This document shows, in pieces, positions 9,838-21,004 of a stretch of DNA of 64,000 nucleotides; the first letter of the stretch is position 1, and every line of letters begins with the position of its first letter. The stretch lies in the NCBI GenBank assembly GCA_028023455.1, contig JAQFVV010012423.1, forward strand, positions 498,001 to 562,000, given 5' to 3'. Both the position numbers and the translations under genes were made by a program. The stretch is from Epiperipatus broadwayi (Eukaryota; Onychophora; Udeonychophora; Euonychophora; Peripatidae). Below the pieces are notes generated by a model. The model was not told the DNA's origin, made no database searches, and saw only the letters and a program-made list of their open reading frames with translations.

Positions 9838-11716
9838 ATCATCATCATCATCATTGTCAATTATTAACAATCCACTACAGGATGAAGATCTCTCCAAGTT
9901 CAATCCATCGTCTCCTATCTCTAGCCTCTCTTCTCCAAATTACCCCTGCACATGTTATCATTTCATCCATACATCTCACATGTGGTCTCTTTTTGGGTCT
10001 TTTACAATCCCTTCAAAGCCAGTTTAAGATTTCAATTGTCCATGTATTATCAACTCTTCTAGCAATATGTCCAACCCAACTTTCCTTCAGTTTTTTATTT
10101 TTTTCAATGAGGTCACTAACACCTGTTTGTTCTCTTACCAATATATTGTGGTTTCAATCTCTTCTTGTTACCCCTAACATGCATATCTCCATAGTTCTTT
10201 GGTCTGATGTCTCTGAATTGCTCTTCTATTAAGTGTCCAAGTCTCAGATTCATAAGAACTGGTAAAACACATTTATTAAAAACCTTCCTTTTCAAACACA
10301 TAGGCATATTTTCTTTTAGTAATATTTCTACCAAAAGCACTCCAGCCTAGTTTAATTCTATGATTAATTTCATCCATTATGTTTCCATCTATAGTAATAA
10401 TCTTAAAAAGATATTTGTAGTTCTTAACTTCTTTTAACTCATCATAATCAATCTTTATTTTCATCTTTTGAGAAAATCCATTGAACATTACTTTAGTCTT
10501 TTTAATGTTTACCTTTAGTCCTACTTTCTTACTTTCATCTGATAACTCCTGCAACATTTCCTGAAGCTCTAAAGCATTGTTTGCAAAAACAACTACATCA
10601 TCTGCAAACTCCAAATGACTTAAATAATTTCCATTTACTTTTACTCCTTTAGTTTCCCATTTATTCCACAAAAATACTTCTTGCAGCACTGCTATAAAAA
10701 GTTTTGGAGATATGGAGTCACCTTGTCTTAACCCTTCTCAATGTTAATTTTTCTAGTATCATTATGTAATCTAATTGTTGCTGTTGCATTTATATAGATA
10801 TTCTTCAGAATATGGCAGTATGCTGGGTCTATACCTTGATGATCTAATGCTTTAATTACTGAAGAAATTTTGTACTTCTACAAATCTAAAACATAATGGC
10901 AACTCATATTTATTGGTCCTTTCTATAACTTCCCTCAATACTTGGATATAATCTACTGTACTAAAACCACTTTTAAATCCAGCTTGCTCTCTTGGTTGGT
11001 GAAAACCAATGTTCTCTTTAGATGAGTTGTAATTATTTTGGTAAAAAAATGTATAAAATTGACAAAAAGCTGATAGGTCTGTAATTTCTAATATCTTCTT
11101 TATCACCTTTTTAAAATATTAATATCAATAATGCATTATTACAATCATTTGGTACATCTTTATCATTTAGACATTTAATATATAACTTTGCCAAAATTCT
11201 TTCTATTTCTACACCTGCTTCTTTTATTATATCAATTATAATTCCATCATTACCTGGAGCTTTTCCTTTTTTCATAGATTTAATTACATGTCTCACTTCT
11301 TCATTTAAAATTCTGGGCAATTCAGAAGATATAATAGATGTAGGAGGTACTTGTTCTTTATTACTATATAATTCTTGATAGAATTCTTCTACCCATTTCA
11401 AGATGTCATCTCTCTTTTTACTAATAGTCCCATCTTTTTTTCTTATTGCAGATATAAGTTTCCTACCAATACCAAAATGTTGTTTTACACTCTTGAGACT
11501 TTTATTTTCTTCTATAGCCTTCCTTGCTAGTTTACAATTATATTTTCTTATATCATTATCAACTTTTTTTTGTACACTTTTACAAATTTTGAGATATTCG
11601 ATCTTTTTTAATGCATCATTTTTATATATCTTTATATTCTTTCTTTTTTTCATTAATTCTTTAGTCTCAGTAGAAATTTTATGAGTCAATTGTAACTTTC
11701 TTCTACCAGCTATCTT
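9838..11716 (-). pseudogene. RTE reverse transcriptase domain and C-terminal tail
   Basis: After the insertion the frame resumes IAGRRKLQLTHK (11716 downward), with a basic linker up to about 11400. The RT blocks follow: GKAPGNDGI (about 11240-11270); EQAGFKSGFSTVDYIQVLRE (about 10930-11000); LRQGDSISPKLF, rebuilt across a frameshift near 10730; the catalytic block LEFADDVVVFANN (about 10570-10620), with the conserved DD intact; then GLKVNIKKTKVMFN. The block with the first catalytic Asp (usually FVDYEKAFD) is decayed to FRFVEVQNFF. The tail after the RT is low in identity but ends in the common RTE 3' sequence and (ATG)n. Several frameshifts and stops make it non-functional. Confidence 0.9.
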
Positions 11717-12139
11717 CTACAAAAAATTTGCTTTATCCACAAGGTTGAATCACTATGCAGAAAGCCGCACTGGGGAGGGAAGACACCCACCATCAGCCTT
11801 AATCTTTTGCAAAAGCCAAGATATCTCAATGGATTAGGACTGCACTTGATTAAAATTTTTCCAATACAGAGGACTTACAATGACTTTGTTAAATATTTCA
11901 AAGACAATGCATACATAAAAAGTCCCATACCTTTATAAAAATAATCCTCACTGATCGCCCACCCCCTCATAAGAGAAATATTTGGATGCAGCAACAATTA
12001 ACAATCATCATCAACAACATCAAAACCTCTAGCTCCATGCTTGATGAAAAAAATATCTTACTGGAACTCTTATCAACTAGTTCATTCTGGTAAATTTAAG
12101 ACACAGAATCTTCCAGTTTGAATCCCTCATCTTGTGAGG

Positions 12140-12832
12140 CTGACTAAGTTCCTGAAATTTGAACCAAAGTTTGTGGACTTTTTGGTTAAGGTCAACCTTG
12201 GAGCCTTGCCTACTGGGATGTTTCTTTGCAACCAGAGGGATCACAACATTGATACCATCATTACCCTTTGTAGAAGATATGATGAGTCCATTGAACACAT
12301 ACTCTATTAATGTGAATGATAGATGTGTCTACAGAATATCGCCCTACAGAGGATTACAGGATACAACTCAATGAATGTCCACCTTAGTGATGCACTCAGA
12401 AATGGAAATTTTGGCTCCATCCACCTGGCCACTTTCACAAATTTTGTCATATGGAAGATTAGATGTAAAGCATTATTTGATAGAGAGTCAGTCGGTTCCA
12501 TTGAAGCCCTTTTCCTAAAGTTACTATACAAAGCTAAATATCAGCCTTTTACAGCTATTATATATGCACTTTTATGAGTGTTAAATAATAAATGAATACT
12601 TTCATTGCCAATACAAGATATAGCATTTAAGAAATAATAAAATGACTCCACTTATTCTTTCCGAACCCAAATGATAGCTGTAAAAGACTGATATTTAATG
12701 TATTACAATTATAAACATCCTGCTATATAAATAAATGCTTATTTATATACAAAGCTAAAGAAAGTGATCTAAGAACTTGCCTGCCTGGCCTTGCTGATCA
12801 AACATGGAGTCGATTAAAGATTTAACAATAGC
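12140..12832 (+). pseudogene. C-terminal ORF2 region of the nested LINE (zinc-knuckle tail), split by an insertion
   Basis: The frame reads LTKFLKFEPKFVDFLVKVNL, then GALPTGMFLCNQRD and CRRYDESIEHILY-CE. This is the Cys, Cys-x-x-acidic, ESIEHIL, Cys pattern of the zinc-binding tail behind LINE reverse transcriptases. After two stops it continues QNIALQRITGYNSMNVHLSD, then TNFVIWKIRCKALFDRESVG and LFLKLLYKAK. A 207-bp insert interrupts the frame at that lysine. Beyond it the same frame resumes as ESDLRTCLPGLADQTWSRLK and a stop. The exact frame restoration shows that the ORF end lay here before the second insertion. Confidence 0.72.
12539..12745. mobile_element. 207-bp foldback element inserted in the nested LINE (P1-related), 14-bp duplication
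   Basis: The 14-bp direct repeat tatacaaagctaaa flanks it at 12525-12538 and 12746-12759. Inside, tcagccttttacagcta near the left end is inverted as tagctgtaaaagactga at 12671-12687. The block gtgttaaataataaatgaat with aatacaagatatagcattta matches the P1 repeat array at 33702-34787 (gtgttaataataaatgaata, aatacaagatatagtattta). It has no coding capacity. Confidence 0.8.
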
Positions 12833-13371
12833 CATGTGCATAATTTAGTCCTGACACACCAACTTTACATACCACAGGATTACATGCCAACTTAGATCAC
12901 ACCTTATAAGCAACATACCATAAAATTTTAATCCTCTACTCATCATCTAATTTACTAACAACTCAATCTTTAATGAGTCTTGATGTAATCCACACTCATG
13001 CCACAATTATGACTAATGAGTTTCAGTTCACAATGACAATGTATTGGCACAGTGAATGTTTAGTTTTTCACTATAATGTTATATTATGGATGAAATCAGT
13101 TTTTATCATTAAAAATGTAAGATGTTACAAGTTACTTTGTATTATCACTTGTTAATATCTATTGCTCTTCACATATTCAGTTTAATATATGCTATTTGTT
13201 AGACAAACATGATTTCACAAGTTAATTTATACAATACTCTGGTATTCAATCTCATTATTAGCTCATTGCTTATATAATATGTTTAATTCTTCATGATTCA
13301 TATTTACCTATAGTACAAGATTGATCACTGTATATTTAACTTTTTGTGCAAATAAAGGTTATTTTGAAATG

Positions 13372-14085
13372 AGCTATCTTTGTTGCAGTTTTTAAAAGTG
13401 TATCAGTTATTTTCTTATTAATTTCATTCAAATCTGAATCATATTCAAAATCTACTAATACGTGAAATCAAATTGCAAGGTCTAATTTAAATTCATTAAA
13501 ATGCTTCTTAAGATTAGGAATATCAACGGTAAATATTGTTTTTTTAAGTAATTTTTGTCTTTCTAGTTTCACATTAACACGTATCTTACATCTTACTAGT
13601 CGATGATCACTTCCTGTGTTGAATTTATTAAGAACATTACAATCTTGAAATACCTATTCTCTATTATCAAAATATAATCTGGTTCTGCAGTACCTTCATT
13701 TGGATGTTTCCATGTCCATTTCCTTTTAACATTTTTCTCAAAAAAAGAATTCATAATATAAAGTTTTTCTTTTTCTGCAAACTCCACAAATGTCTGTCCT
13801 CTCTCATTTCTATTACCATAACCAAATTTACCTACAACACTTTCATCTTTCATTTGTTTACCAATTCTAGCATTAAAAAATCTCCCACAACAATTTTAAA
13901 ATGTTGTTTAGTCTGATCAAGAGCCTTTTGTACATCCATATAAAAATCTTCTGCTATTTCGTCACTATGAGAACTTGTTGGGGCATAAACCTGAATTATC
14001 TGCATTTGGTATCTGCTATTAAGTTGAATAACTAATCTTGCCACTCTGTCCGATACACCATCAATTTCAACAATGTTGTTATTCT
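13372..14085 (-). pseudogene. RTE endonuclease domain, C-terminal half
   Basis: Minus-strand translation gives IQVYAPTSSHSDE, then VVGDF and, after a one-base shift, NARIGKQMKDE. It continues GYGNRNERGQTFVEFAEKEK, then WTWKHPNEGTAEPDYIL, and after another shift SDHRLVRCKIRV. These are the usual late blocks of an AP-like LINE endonuclease: QVYAPT, GDFNA-IG, the RG--L/F segment, -TW- with D-I, and the terminal SDH containing the catalytic His. The N-terminal third, with the first catalytic Asn and Glu, is missing, so the copy is 5'-truncated near 14085. The C-terminal side ends in the frame TATKIA, exactly where the nested element entered. Confidence 0.88.
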
Positions 14086-15359
14086 ACTTTTTATTTATAA
14101 TAAATATACATGTCTGTATATAATTTGATTTAAAAATTATATTTATAAGATATAAACAAAAATAATTAATAAAAAATAAAATACTGTGTACATTTTTACT
14201 ATACATATTATAAACATATTAAACATACGTATATAATGTAAGTAATAGAACTTAGTGCAAAACTTGTTATGATATTACTCTCTCTCAAAATAAATAAAAG
14301 TTACTACTTTTATATTCTTTATATTTTTGTGATTAAATTATTTATGAAATATAAGATAGAATTTTTAAGTGACGTTAAATTCTAAAATTTATTATAAGAA
14401 AACAGCAGCCGATAGCAGTATGCATTAAAAAAATTAAAATTTAGAAATTTAAAAAATAGTTTTTTATTAATTGTTTATTTATTTTTGAAATGCAATTTTA
14501 TTAGACTTGCAATTGTTATAAATGTAAATATCGGACGAAAATGCTATATACTCTTTACATTTATAGAATCTGTAAGATGAAAAACCTAAAAATAATTAAC
14601 TAATAGATTATGCACACTGCAGACACATGTTTTTAAAAACAGTTTATTCTTAACTTTTTTTAATTTTATAAATTTCATGTTTTTTTTTTTTTTTACTGTG
14701 ACCAAATATGAAATTCATTATATAATTAACAAATTAAATTAAAAAAAAAAGACATCCCCCCTCCATTTTCTTTTTGGAAATTACTTTTTTCATGTCAACT
14801 ATAGACTTCAACAGTTTTGCTCTTAAATCAATGAATTTGGAAAAGCAGTTAAACCAATTGTCTATCAAAATTGAAGGCTCTTAAAGTGAGCATGACTTAA
14901 ATGAATAAGATTAAAAATACAATTAATAGTTAGAGAAATAGCAAAAAACAAAAAAACAATTAATAAGAAAAATTAAAATATTAAATATTAAAAATGTTTA
15001 TTCATTCTTTTCATATTGATCCATTTATAAAAAAATGAAAAATAATTCTTCTACCCTTAAAAAATTGTTATTTTATAAAATCATACTATTACTCTGACTG
15101 AATATGTTGTTCAACTATCTCATATATGTGTTTATCAAAAGTTTTGAAATGCTTTCTTCTTTCATATATTTCTTTACTAAACTTTAACACTTGGACTTTC
15201 TTGTATAGTTATTTTTATGGATTATAGATCATTATTCTTCTATTATATACTTCTTTAATAAAGCCTAACATTTAAGAAAAAATAGTATTGTATAATCTCT
15301 GATAATGATCTTAATGAGATGTTTAAATTTTGGGTCAAAGTAATAATAATGTGATTTAA
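14086..15359. other. AT-rich interval without recognised features
   Basis: It contains T-runs near 14680 and low-complexity A/T. No conserved block was seen. Confidence 0.45.
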
Positions 15360-15860
15360 TAAAATAAAATAATATGTAAAAAAAGTTTTTTAAAGTAATG
15401 CTTTTATGTAAACAATACTAGCTGACTAAAAAGTAGAGCAATAACAAAGAAATCTGACTAAAAAGTAGAAAAAAAAAACTGAATCTTGGTTAATTTGCCA
15501 TTCTTGAAAAATATCAGAGATCTTAAGAATCTAAACTTGTTATAAAATAATTGGAAAATGCAAAAATATTGTCATTTCAAAAAGACATTTGAGGCTCAAA
15601 TAAATCATAAAAATAAAAAAAATCTCAAATGCTTTTATTAAATGACAATATTCCTGCAATTTCCAATCATTTTATAATCGGTCTAGATTCTTAAGATCTC
15701 TGATATTTTCCAAAAATGACAAATTAACCAAGATTCAGTTTTTCTTCTACTTTTTAGCTTATTTTGTTATTTTTCTATTTTTTAATTGATTAATACTGTT
15801 TACATAAAAACATTATTTTAAAAAAAAACTTTTTTTTAATATATTATTTTATTTTTACTT
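15360..15860 (+). mobile_element. Foldback family FB1, copy 1 (about 450-500 bp, self-complementary)
   Basis: The two halves are inverted repeats around about 15605. atcagagatcttaagaatct (left) pairs with agattcttaagatctctgat (right). tatcagag, gccattcttg, ttgtcattt and the outer gcttttatgtaaacaat blocks all have inverted partners. Copies lie at 27625-28075 and, inverted with its flank, at 53341-53850. No ORF is present. The ends are AT-rich (aataaaataatat) and poorly defined. Confidence 0.85.
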
Positions 15861-16375
15861 TTTAGTTATAAATTTAAAAAAAAATAGACAAAAAATATGA
15901 TTTAATATAAGACATGAAAAATACAGATTAAATTAACAATATAGGCATGATACAGAAAGTCCTGAACAAAAAGAACTTTTATTTTTTAAATCTTTTATCT
16001 TATCAAACTTTTTTTTATATTAAAAGTAAAAAATAGTTAAAACTAAAAAAAAGCATTTAATTTAATTACTTTAATGTACTACTTTTTATCCTCTAAAATT
16101 AAATTATGATTATAAAGCTTTTGTATTGTCCTCAAAATGTAACTGACAAACTATTCTCAGGCTAATAATTTTTAAGTTATGCGAAAAAGATTAATTACAA
16201 CATAGATGTGATCCAGAAAATTCTGAATAATTTTATTTATTAAATCTTTTATCTTATCAAACTTTTTTTATTAAAAACAAAAAAATGATTAAAACTAAAA
16301 AAAATCTCAGCCACAGCAAAAAAATTCAAAAAATGTGGACATGCAGATAGAAACATACACAGATATAGTCATTAT
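15861..16375 (+). repeat. FB1-associated flank (part of a composite repeat of about 1 kb)
   Basis: This 500-bp block follows FB1 copy 1 and reappears inverted before FB1 copy 3 (52905-53340). Shared landmarks are the repeated aaatcttttatcttatcaaa, aaaattaaattatgattat and, at the end, aaaaatgtggacatgcag. Within the block the segment around aaatcttttatcttatcaaa occurs twice, near 15990 and 16240, so it has an internal duplication. The end gtggacat with acaca also closes the copy at 28500. Confidence 0.75.
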
Positions 16376-16377
16376 AT

Positions 16378-16682
16378 TTTTATATTGGACTATTTCTATC
16401 ATCTAATATGAGTATTGAATGTCTTTAGAAAAATTTAACTTTATTTAAATATTCCAAATACATTCCACTGTTAGTAATAGCTCACAGATTACTTACTATT
16501 AGCACAATGTTTCAAGAGGCATTATTCTCCCCTCTTCTTCAGGTGTTGCTGGCCTGACTAATGACAGTACTAGCATGGGATTTGAACCTGGACCCTTAGA
16601 TATTTGAATAAATTTTAAAGTTAAAGTTAAATTTTTCTAAAGACATTCAATACTCATATTAGATGATGGAAATAGTCCAAGA
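16378..16682 (-). mobile_element. SINE family S2 with an inverted copy of its own tail
   Basis: On the minus strand it has a B-box-like ggttcaaatcc, then cacctgaagaagaggggaga, a loop tgcctcttgaaacattgtgc, and the tail actttatttaaa / aataaagttaa, ending gtattgaatgtctttagaaa reversed. The A box is lost. At 16622-16680 about 55 bp of the tail recurs inverted (tttctaaagacattcaatac), so the locus folds into a near-perfect hairpin with the SINE body in the loop. A better copy is at 43181-43405. Confidence 0.75.
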
Positions 16683-18580
16683 TAAAAATACCATTAAAAC
16701 AACACCATCACAGATATGGTAAATTAATATAAAAACATATAATAAAATGTTGTTAAAGTGAAAAAGAAGAATTATTGCATTTTATATATTTGTAGTTATA
16801 ACAATGGTTATGCTACAATGCAGAGAAAAAAATGTGTTTAATAAAATCTCATGTGAACTAATATTTAAACTACCTTTTACATGTGTGCACATATATGCAC
16901 ATTACTAGAGAAATAAAAGTGTAAACTGACTAAAGTTTAAAATAAAAAATAATTCATGCACATTGTTAAAGATTATTAAGTATTATTTTGTAATGTGTGA
17001 GAAAAAAGGGAATGATAATAATACTGTAAAAGAAGGAAGAAAAATACTTGATACACAAAATAATTGCATTTTTTTAAAAAAAAAGGAAAAAAAAATCTAA
17101 ATTTAAATCTTATTCAATCTGCCTGTCAAATGGAAGTTTTAAAACTTGTCCATTTTATAGAAAATCTGATGATGGATTTGAATCTAGTATTAAAATGTTT
17201 GAATTAATAACATTTTAGAAGTTATAATTAAAAAATTAAAAAAGTCAGCAGTGAATTTTTCTTCTTCCTGTGTTAATGAGATGTAAATAAAAGAGAGAAA
17301 AAGACAAGATATTTTTTTCTTTTTATTTATAAAAAAACTTAATATAATGTATTAAAATTTGTGCCACAACGTGTTTCAAAAAGAAAAAGATGTTTTTCAA
17401 AAAATATATTGTTGTAATGATGCAAAGATCATATGTCACTTAGCTGGTGATGTAAATGTTGTTTGAACAACATCAATTTGGTATATATAGGTCAGAAACA
17501 AGCAAGTAGGTGTTATTATTACTATCATTTTAATTTTAGGAGCTCAGAAATTCATTTCATATTGCTTTTTATTAGAGTGCAGTTTACTATTGAAGCTATG
17601 TTGCTGTGATCCATGCTGAGAAGAGAAACAATTACTGATTAAAATTGTTTCTGCTGTAAGCCATATTTTTGAATACTTCAGTTACAACAATCAGTATAAT
17701 GACTTTATTTAGAAGAAATAACCAAAAATCATACTTGCCAAAACAATCTGGAAAATGCAGGCAGATCCAGAAATTAGTGCTGAAGTTTACAAAACCAGCT
17801 TGTGCAACACCTCTATAATGTTGTGAAGGAAAAAAATGGATATTACCATATAAATTACTCAAGATCTACAGATAGTATACCTCATTGAAAATTACCAGTG
17901 TTGCTTTATTTATTCTCTCTAACATCACCAGTGTTCAAGGAGAAAATCATCTTTGGAAAAAGTAAGAAAGATGATTAGTAACTTCTTTCCCATTTAACAT
18001 GGTAAGGTCTTATCGTTATAAGTACTATAAGGCCTTAAACTTGAACCATAGCTTAAACATAAAATATCTTTTGTTACTATAATAGTTTTTGTGTAGGTTT
18101 TGATTGTTGTGAGTATATATGTGACAGTTTTATTTATTATTAATAAATTCTTACTTTTTTTTATTAATCCATTTAGTTTGTGTTTGTAACTCAATCTGAA
18201 TACATACTTTTTGCACTCGTATGCTAGTTAATATCCACAGCCCTAAGAAATCATTTAATCCATTGGGGAACATGCTGGGATGGTGGTAATAATTGATGCT
18301 GATTGTTTGTTTAAAACCAAAAACTTTTTCAAACTAAACATTTTTTTTAGGAAGTTTGGTGCCTTTAAGTTTTTTTTTTTATTGAAACAGAAAAACAAAT
18401 AAAATAGTTTTGGGACTACTTGTATTTTTAAATTAGAAATTATCAACATCACATTGGTAATATTATATATTTGAATTAAAAATTTTTATTTGAATTTTAT
18501 TAACCATTCAACGTATTATTTATTTGAACCAGTTTACACTACACATCTAGAATATAGACCATTACATATCTCAAAGATCT

Positions 18581-18582
<2 letters not shown>
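16683..18582. other. AT-rich interval without recognised features
   Basis: A slightly less AT-rich part at 17430-17870 (around atccatgctgagaagagaaa) shows no coding pattern that I can name. The rest is low-complexity A/T. Confidence 0.4.
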
Positions 18583-18654
<72 letters not shown>

Positions 18655-18655
18655 T
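18583..18655. repeat. (AT)n microsatellite with AAT interruptions
   Basis: About 72 bp of alternating TA is broken twice by an extra A. It can form a self-complementary stem. Confidence 0.97.
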
Positions 18656-19740
18656 AGATTGTATATATATTAGGTTCAAACCAATCTGTATTTTAATGTA
18701 AATATAAATACTGTACAGTGAAAAAATTTACCATTATAATATATAATTGAAATACAGATTATAAAGTGCAAAGAGAATCTTTGTAATGATAAAACAATTG
18801 CAAAAGAAATATTGAATGTAACTGTAAAAATGAAAGGAAAAAAATAAATTGCTATATGATCTTATAAAAAAAATAAAGTTTAGATATTTGTAAAAAAGAG
18901 CAAAAAAATCAACATTGAAATAGATAATGAGTGAGTGATGATGATTGCCTGTTTAATAGAAATTAATTTAAAATCCTTTAAATTTTGAGTCCATTATAGT
19001 ATTTTTCAGAGACTATAAACTTAGAATTGATTATGTACCTGTCCATATAAATGAGTGACATAATGATATTCAGCCGATTGTTATAACAAAAATGGTCTCT
19101 TTTTTAAAAATATGCATATCTGATTAACAGAATTAAGTCTGCCTATTTTCTTTTAAATTGGGATCCCTAATTTGAAATTCCAATATCTGTAATGTTGATT
19201 TCACAATAAGAATCTTTTAAAATAAAACTATAATTCATTGTTTGTGCCATGAAAAATGATTAAATAATCTATATATAGCCATAGTGTGAATCATCTAATG
19301 CTATGAGCATGAGGTGTCTTTAAATACCTATTTTCTGTGTTGTTGTACTTATAATATCAAAAATGATGAAAAATATATAATAGTCATAAACCTATGGTGA
19401 ATATGAGGATGAAAAAGCAACTGAATAGGAGATAAATTTGTTTAAGAATTGAAATCAATCATAATAAATCTTTTTAAAGAACTGAACTACATAAAATAAA
19501 GCTTAATATAAATCAGACCCTATAACCAAAAATAAAATTTCACAAATATTATAGATTAAAGTACACTAAAAATATATTTAAATAAATATATATTTTATAT
19601 ATCAAGTCATATTTGGCTCAGAAGCCATAATTTATGCTGTCTTTTTTAGGTCATAATATAAATGTGAAACTTTTTGTAAAAGAGTTTGATATTGGAATTA
19701 CCATAGTAGGAAACATAAAAAGACAGACAAATTATGCAAG
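18656..19740. other. AT-rich interval without recognised features
   Basis: No conserved block was found. CpG is rare. Confidence 0.4.
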
Positions 19741-19748
19741 TTTTATTT

Positions 19749-19782
19749 ACAGCCTTAATGAATATTATTTACGTAATCAATG
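19749..19782 (-). repeat. Solo terminal fragment of family F1
   Basis: acagccttaatgaatattat and the next ttacgtaat are the inverse of the left outer end of the F1 locus at 43705-43735, which reads acgtaaataatattcattaa. The same end motif recurs at 20095-20116 in the same orientation. The two may bracket one rearranged copy. Confidence 0.6.
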
Positions 19783-19984
19783 TGCATTTAAATAAATTTA
19801 TAATTACAACTTTAAATTATCGTAATGGATTTCTCACTATAAAATCTTTCCATTGACTCATTGTAAATCGAAAGATTTCATGAGTATTAATGTGTAATAA
19901 GAAATGTGGACTTAATTAGTGAAGTATTGAATAGCTTCACACTCTCAGATCGAACTGCTTCAGCTTCACCTATTTAAATAGAAA

Positions 19985-20116
19985 GTAGGTTGAAGTAAAG
20001 AAGGGTTCCCCTCTTTTTTTCCAATGAGTAAGCTTGTGGTTTTAAGACCTATAGAGGTCCCTACTATCGCATTTTATATGCATGTGCTTGAGGCTACAGC
20101 CATAATGAATATTATT
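19985..20116 (-). repeat. F1 repeat family, single-arm copy with 3' extension
   Basis: On the minus strand the order is ggctgtagcctcaagcac, gatagtagggacctctatag, aaaaccacaagcttact, agaggggaacccttcttta, matching 1926-2051 over about 125 bp. It has no inverted second arm. The shared agaggggaaccc block indicates a unit longer than the hairpin forms. Confidence 0.82.
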
Positions 20117-20474
20117 TGAAAGCGATAAGTAAAATTAAAAAAAAAATATTTGCATAAAACCAAAACCAAAAACATTAATTGCTTTTTTTAAAAACCGAAC
20201 TGCTAATATAACAAATAACATGTATTAATTATAAATAAATTGATTACAGAATAAGTAAAATAATTTAAACTACATTGTCATTTAATATTAAATATTAACT
20301 TTTTCTGTTTTGCATACTGTAATCAATAATTTATTGAGTCTATAATATTTTTTTAAGAAATACATAATATTTATTTATTTATTTATTTTTTCATTTATTA
20401 TATGTCTAAAAAAATAATTTCCTAAAGCATACATTTAAAAGTGTTTTTTATGACTTAAAGTTATATACCAAATC

Positions 20475-20830
20475 ACAAATATGGAAAAAGGAAAAACTTA
20501 TGACCCAAGGTTTTCTGCATTTAAAAAAGTAATTGAAGACTAAATCTTGCAAAGTATTCTTTAACATTTTACTCATTACAAAATTGTTAGTTAATAGCTA
20601 TCGATTGTTGAAGATGGGGAAGGAGCTGCAAAGTTTGCCCTATCATCCCCAAATCAATTTATAAAAATGTTCCTTATGGTTCACACATTCATGGTTTTTT
20701 TAAGACAAAAGCTGAATGTGATGATATTGTGCAGGATAGTCATTATTTTGTAAAAATGTATGAATGTAATAGATTAAAGACAACACTAATACCACTTCAT
20801 ATTCAAATAAAATATTGAATACTACTTAAA
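20475..20830 (+). pseudogene. Unrecognised degraded coding-like segment
   Basis: A frame without stops reads PKSIYKNVPYGSHIHGFF and then KTKAECDDIVQDSHYFVKMY up to a TGA at about 20818. Upstream, MEKGKTYDPRFSAFKKVIED (20480-20540) ends in a stop. The balanced residue composition is unlike the Lys/Ile/Phe-rich chance frames of this AT-rich DNA, so it may be the remnant of a real protein. I do not recognise the family. No splice sites are evident and the upstream frame is broken. Confidence 0.3.
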
Positions 20831-21004
20831 ATGCATTGTCAGTGCTGAGCACCAGTGCCAAAGGCAATCATAAATGCATTAGAGTTATATTTAACATTTT
20901 CAAAGTTTTTTTTCCTGTGTATGAAGTGGTTTTGTATTGTTTTTAACCTATGGATTCATTATTATAAATTATATTAGTAGAAATATGTTTTAAATAATAT
21001 ATAT

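Larger units (their letters stand above)
11717..13371 (+). mobile_element. Second LINE (5'-truncated) nested in the RTE element, with 9-bp target-site duplication
   Basis: It is flanked by agctatctt at 11708-11716 and 13372-13380. The insert runs on the plus strand, opposite to its host. It ends in a UTR-like stretch with AATAAA and aataaaggttattttgaaat before the duplication. Coding remnants lie at 12140-12580 and 12746-12830 (see next entry). The 5' part (11717-12130) has scattered stops. The zinc-knuckle C-terminus and moderate duplication length suit a LINE other than RTE; I do not assign the clade. It is itself interrupted by a 207-bp foldback at 12539-12745. Confidence 0.8.
9838..14085 (-). 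mobile_element. RTE-type LINE, 5'-truncated, interrupted by a nested LINE
   Basis: On the minus strand the order is endonuclease C-terminal half (14085 to 13372), a 1.66-kb insertion (11717-13371), then linker, reverse transcriptase, a C-terminal tail and finally (ATG)n (the ATC run at 9838-9854 on the plus strand). A microsatellite 3' end with no poly(A) tail, one ORF with AP-type endonuclease then RT, and a compact length fit the RTE clade. Removing the insertion and one copy of the 9-bp duplication agctatctt rejoins the reading frame exactly. Frameshifts and stops make it inactive. The same 3' end is present at 21005-21402, 22695-23118 and 48412-48812. Confidence 0.9.

Noticed and set aside
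9882-10232. 116-residue plus-strand frame
   Set aside because: Antisense of the conserved RTE C-terminal tail. The same shadow recurs at 21107, 22749 and 48463.
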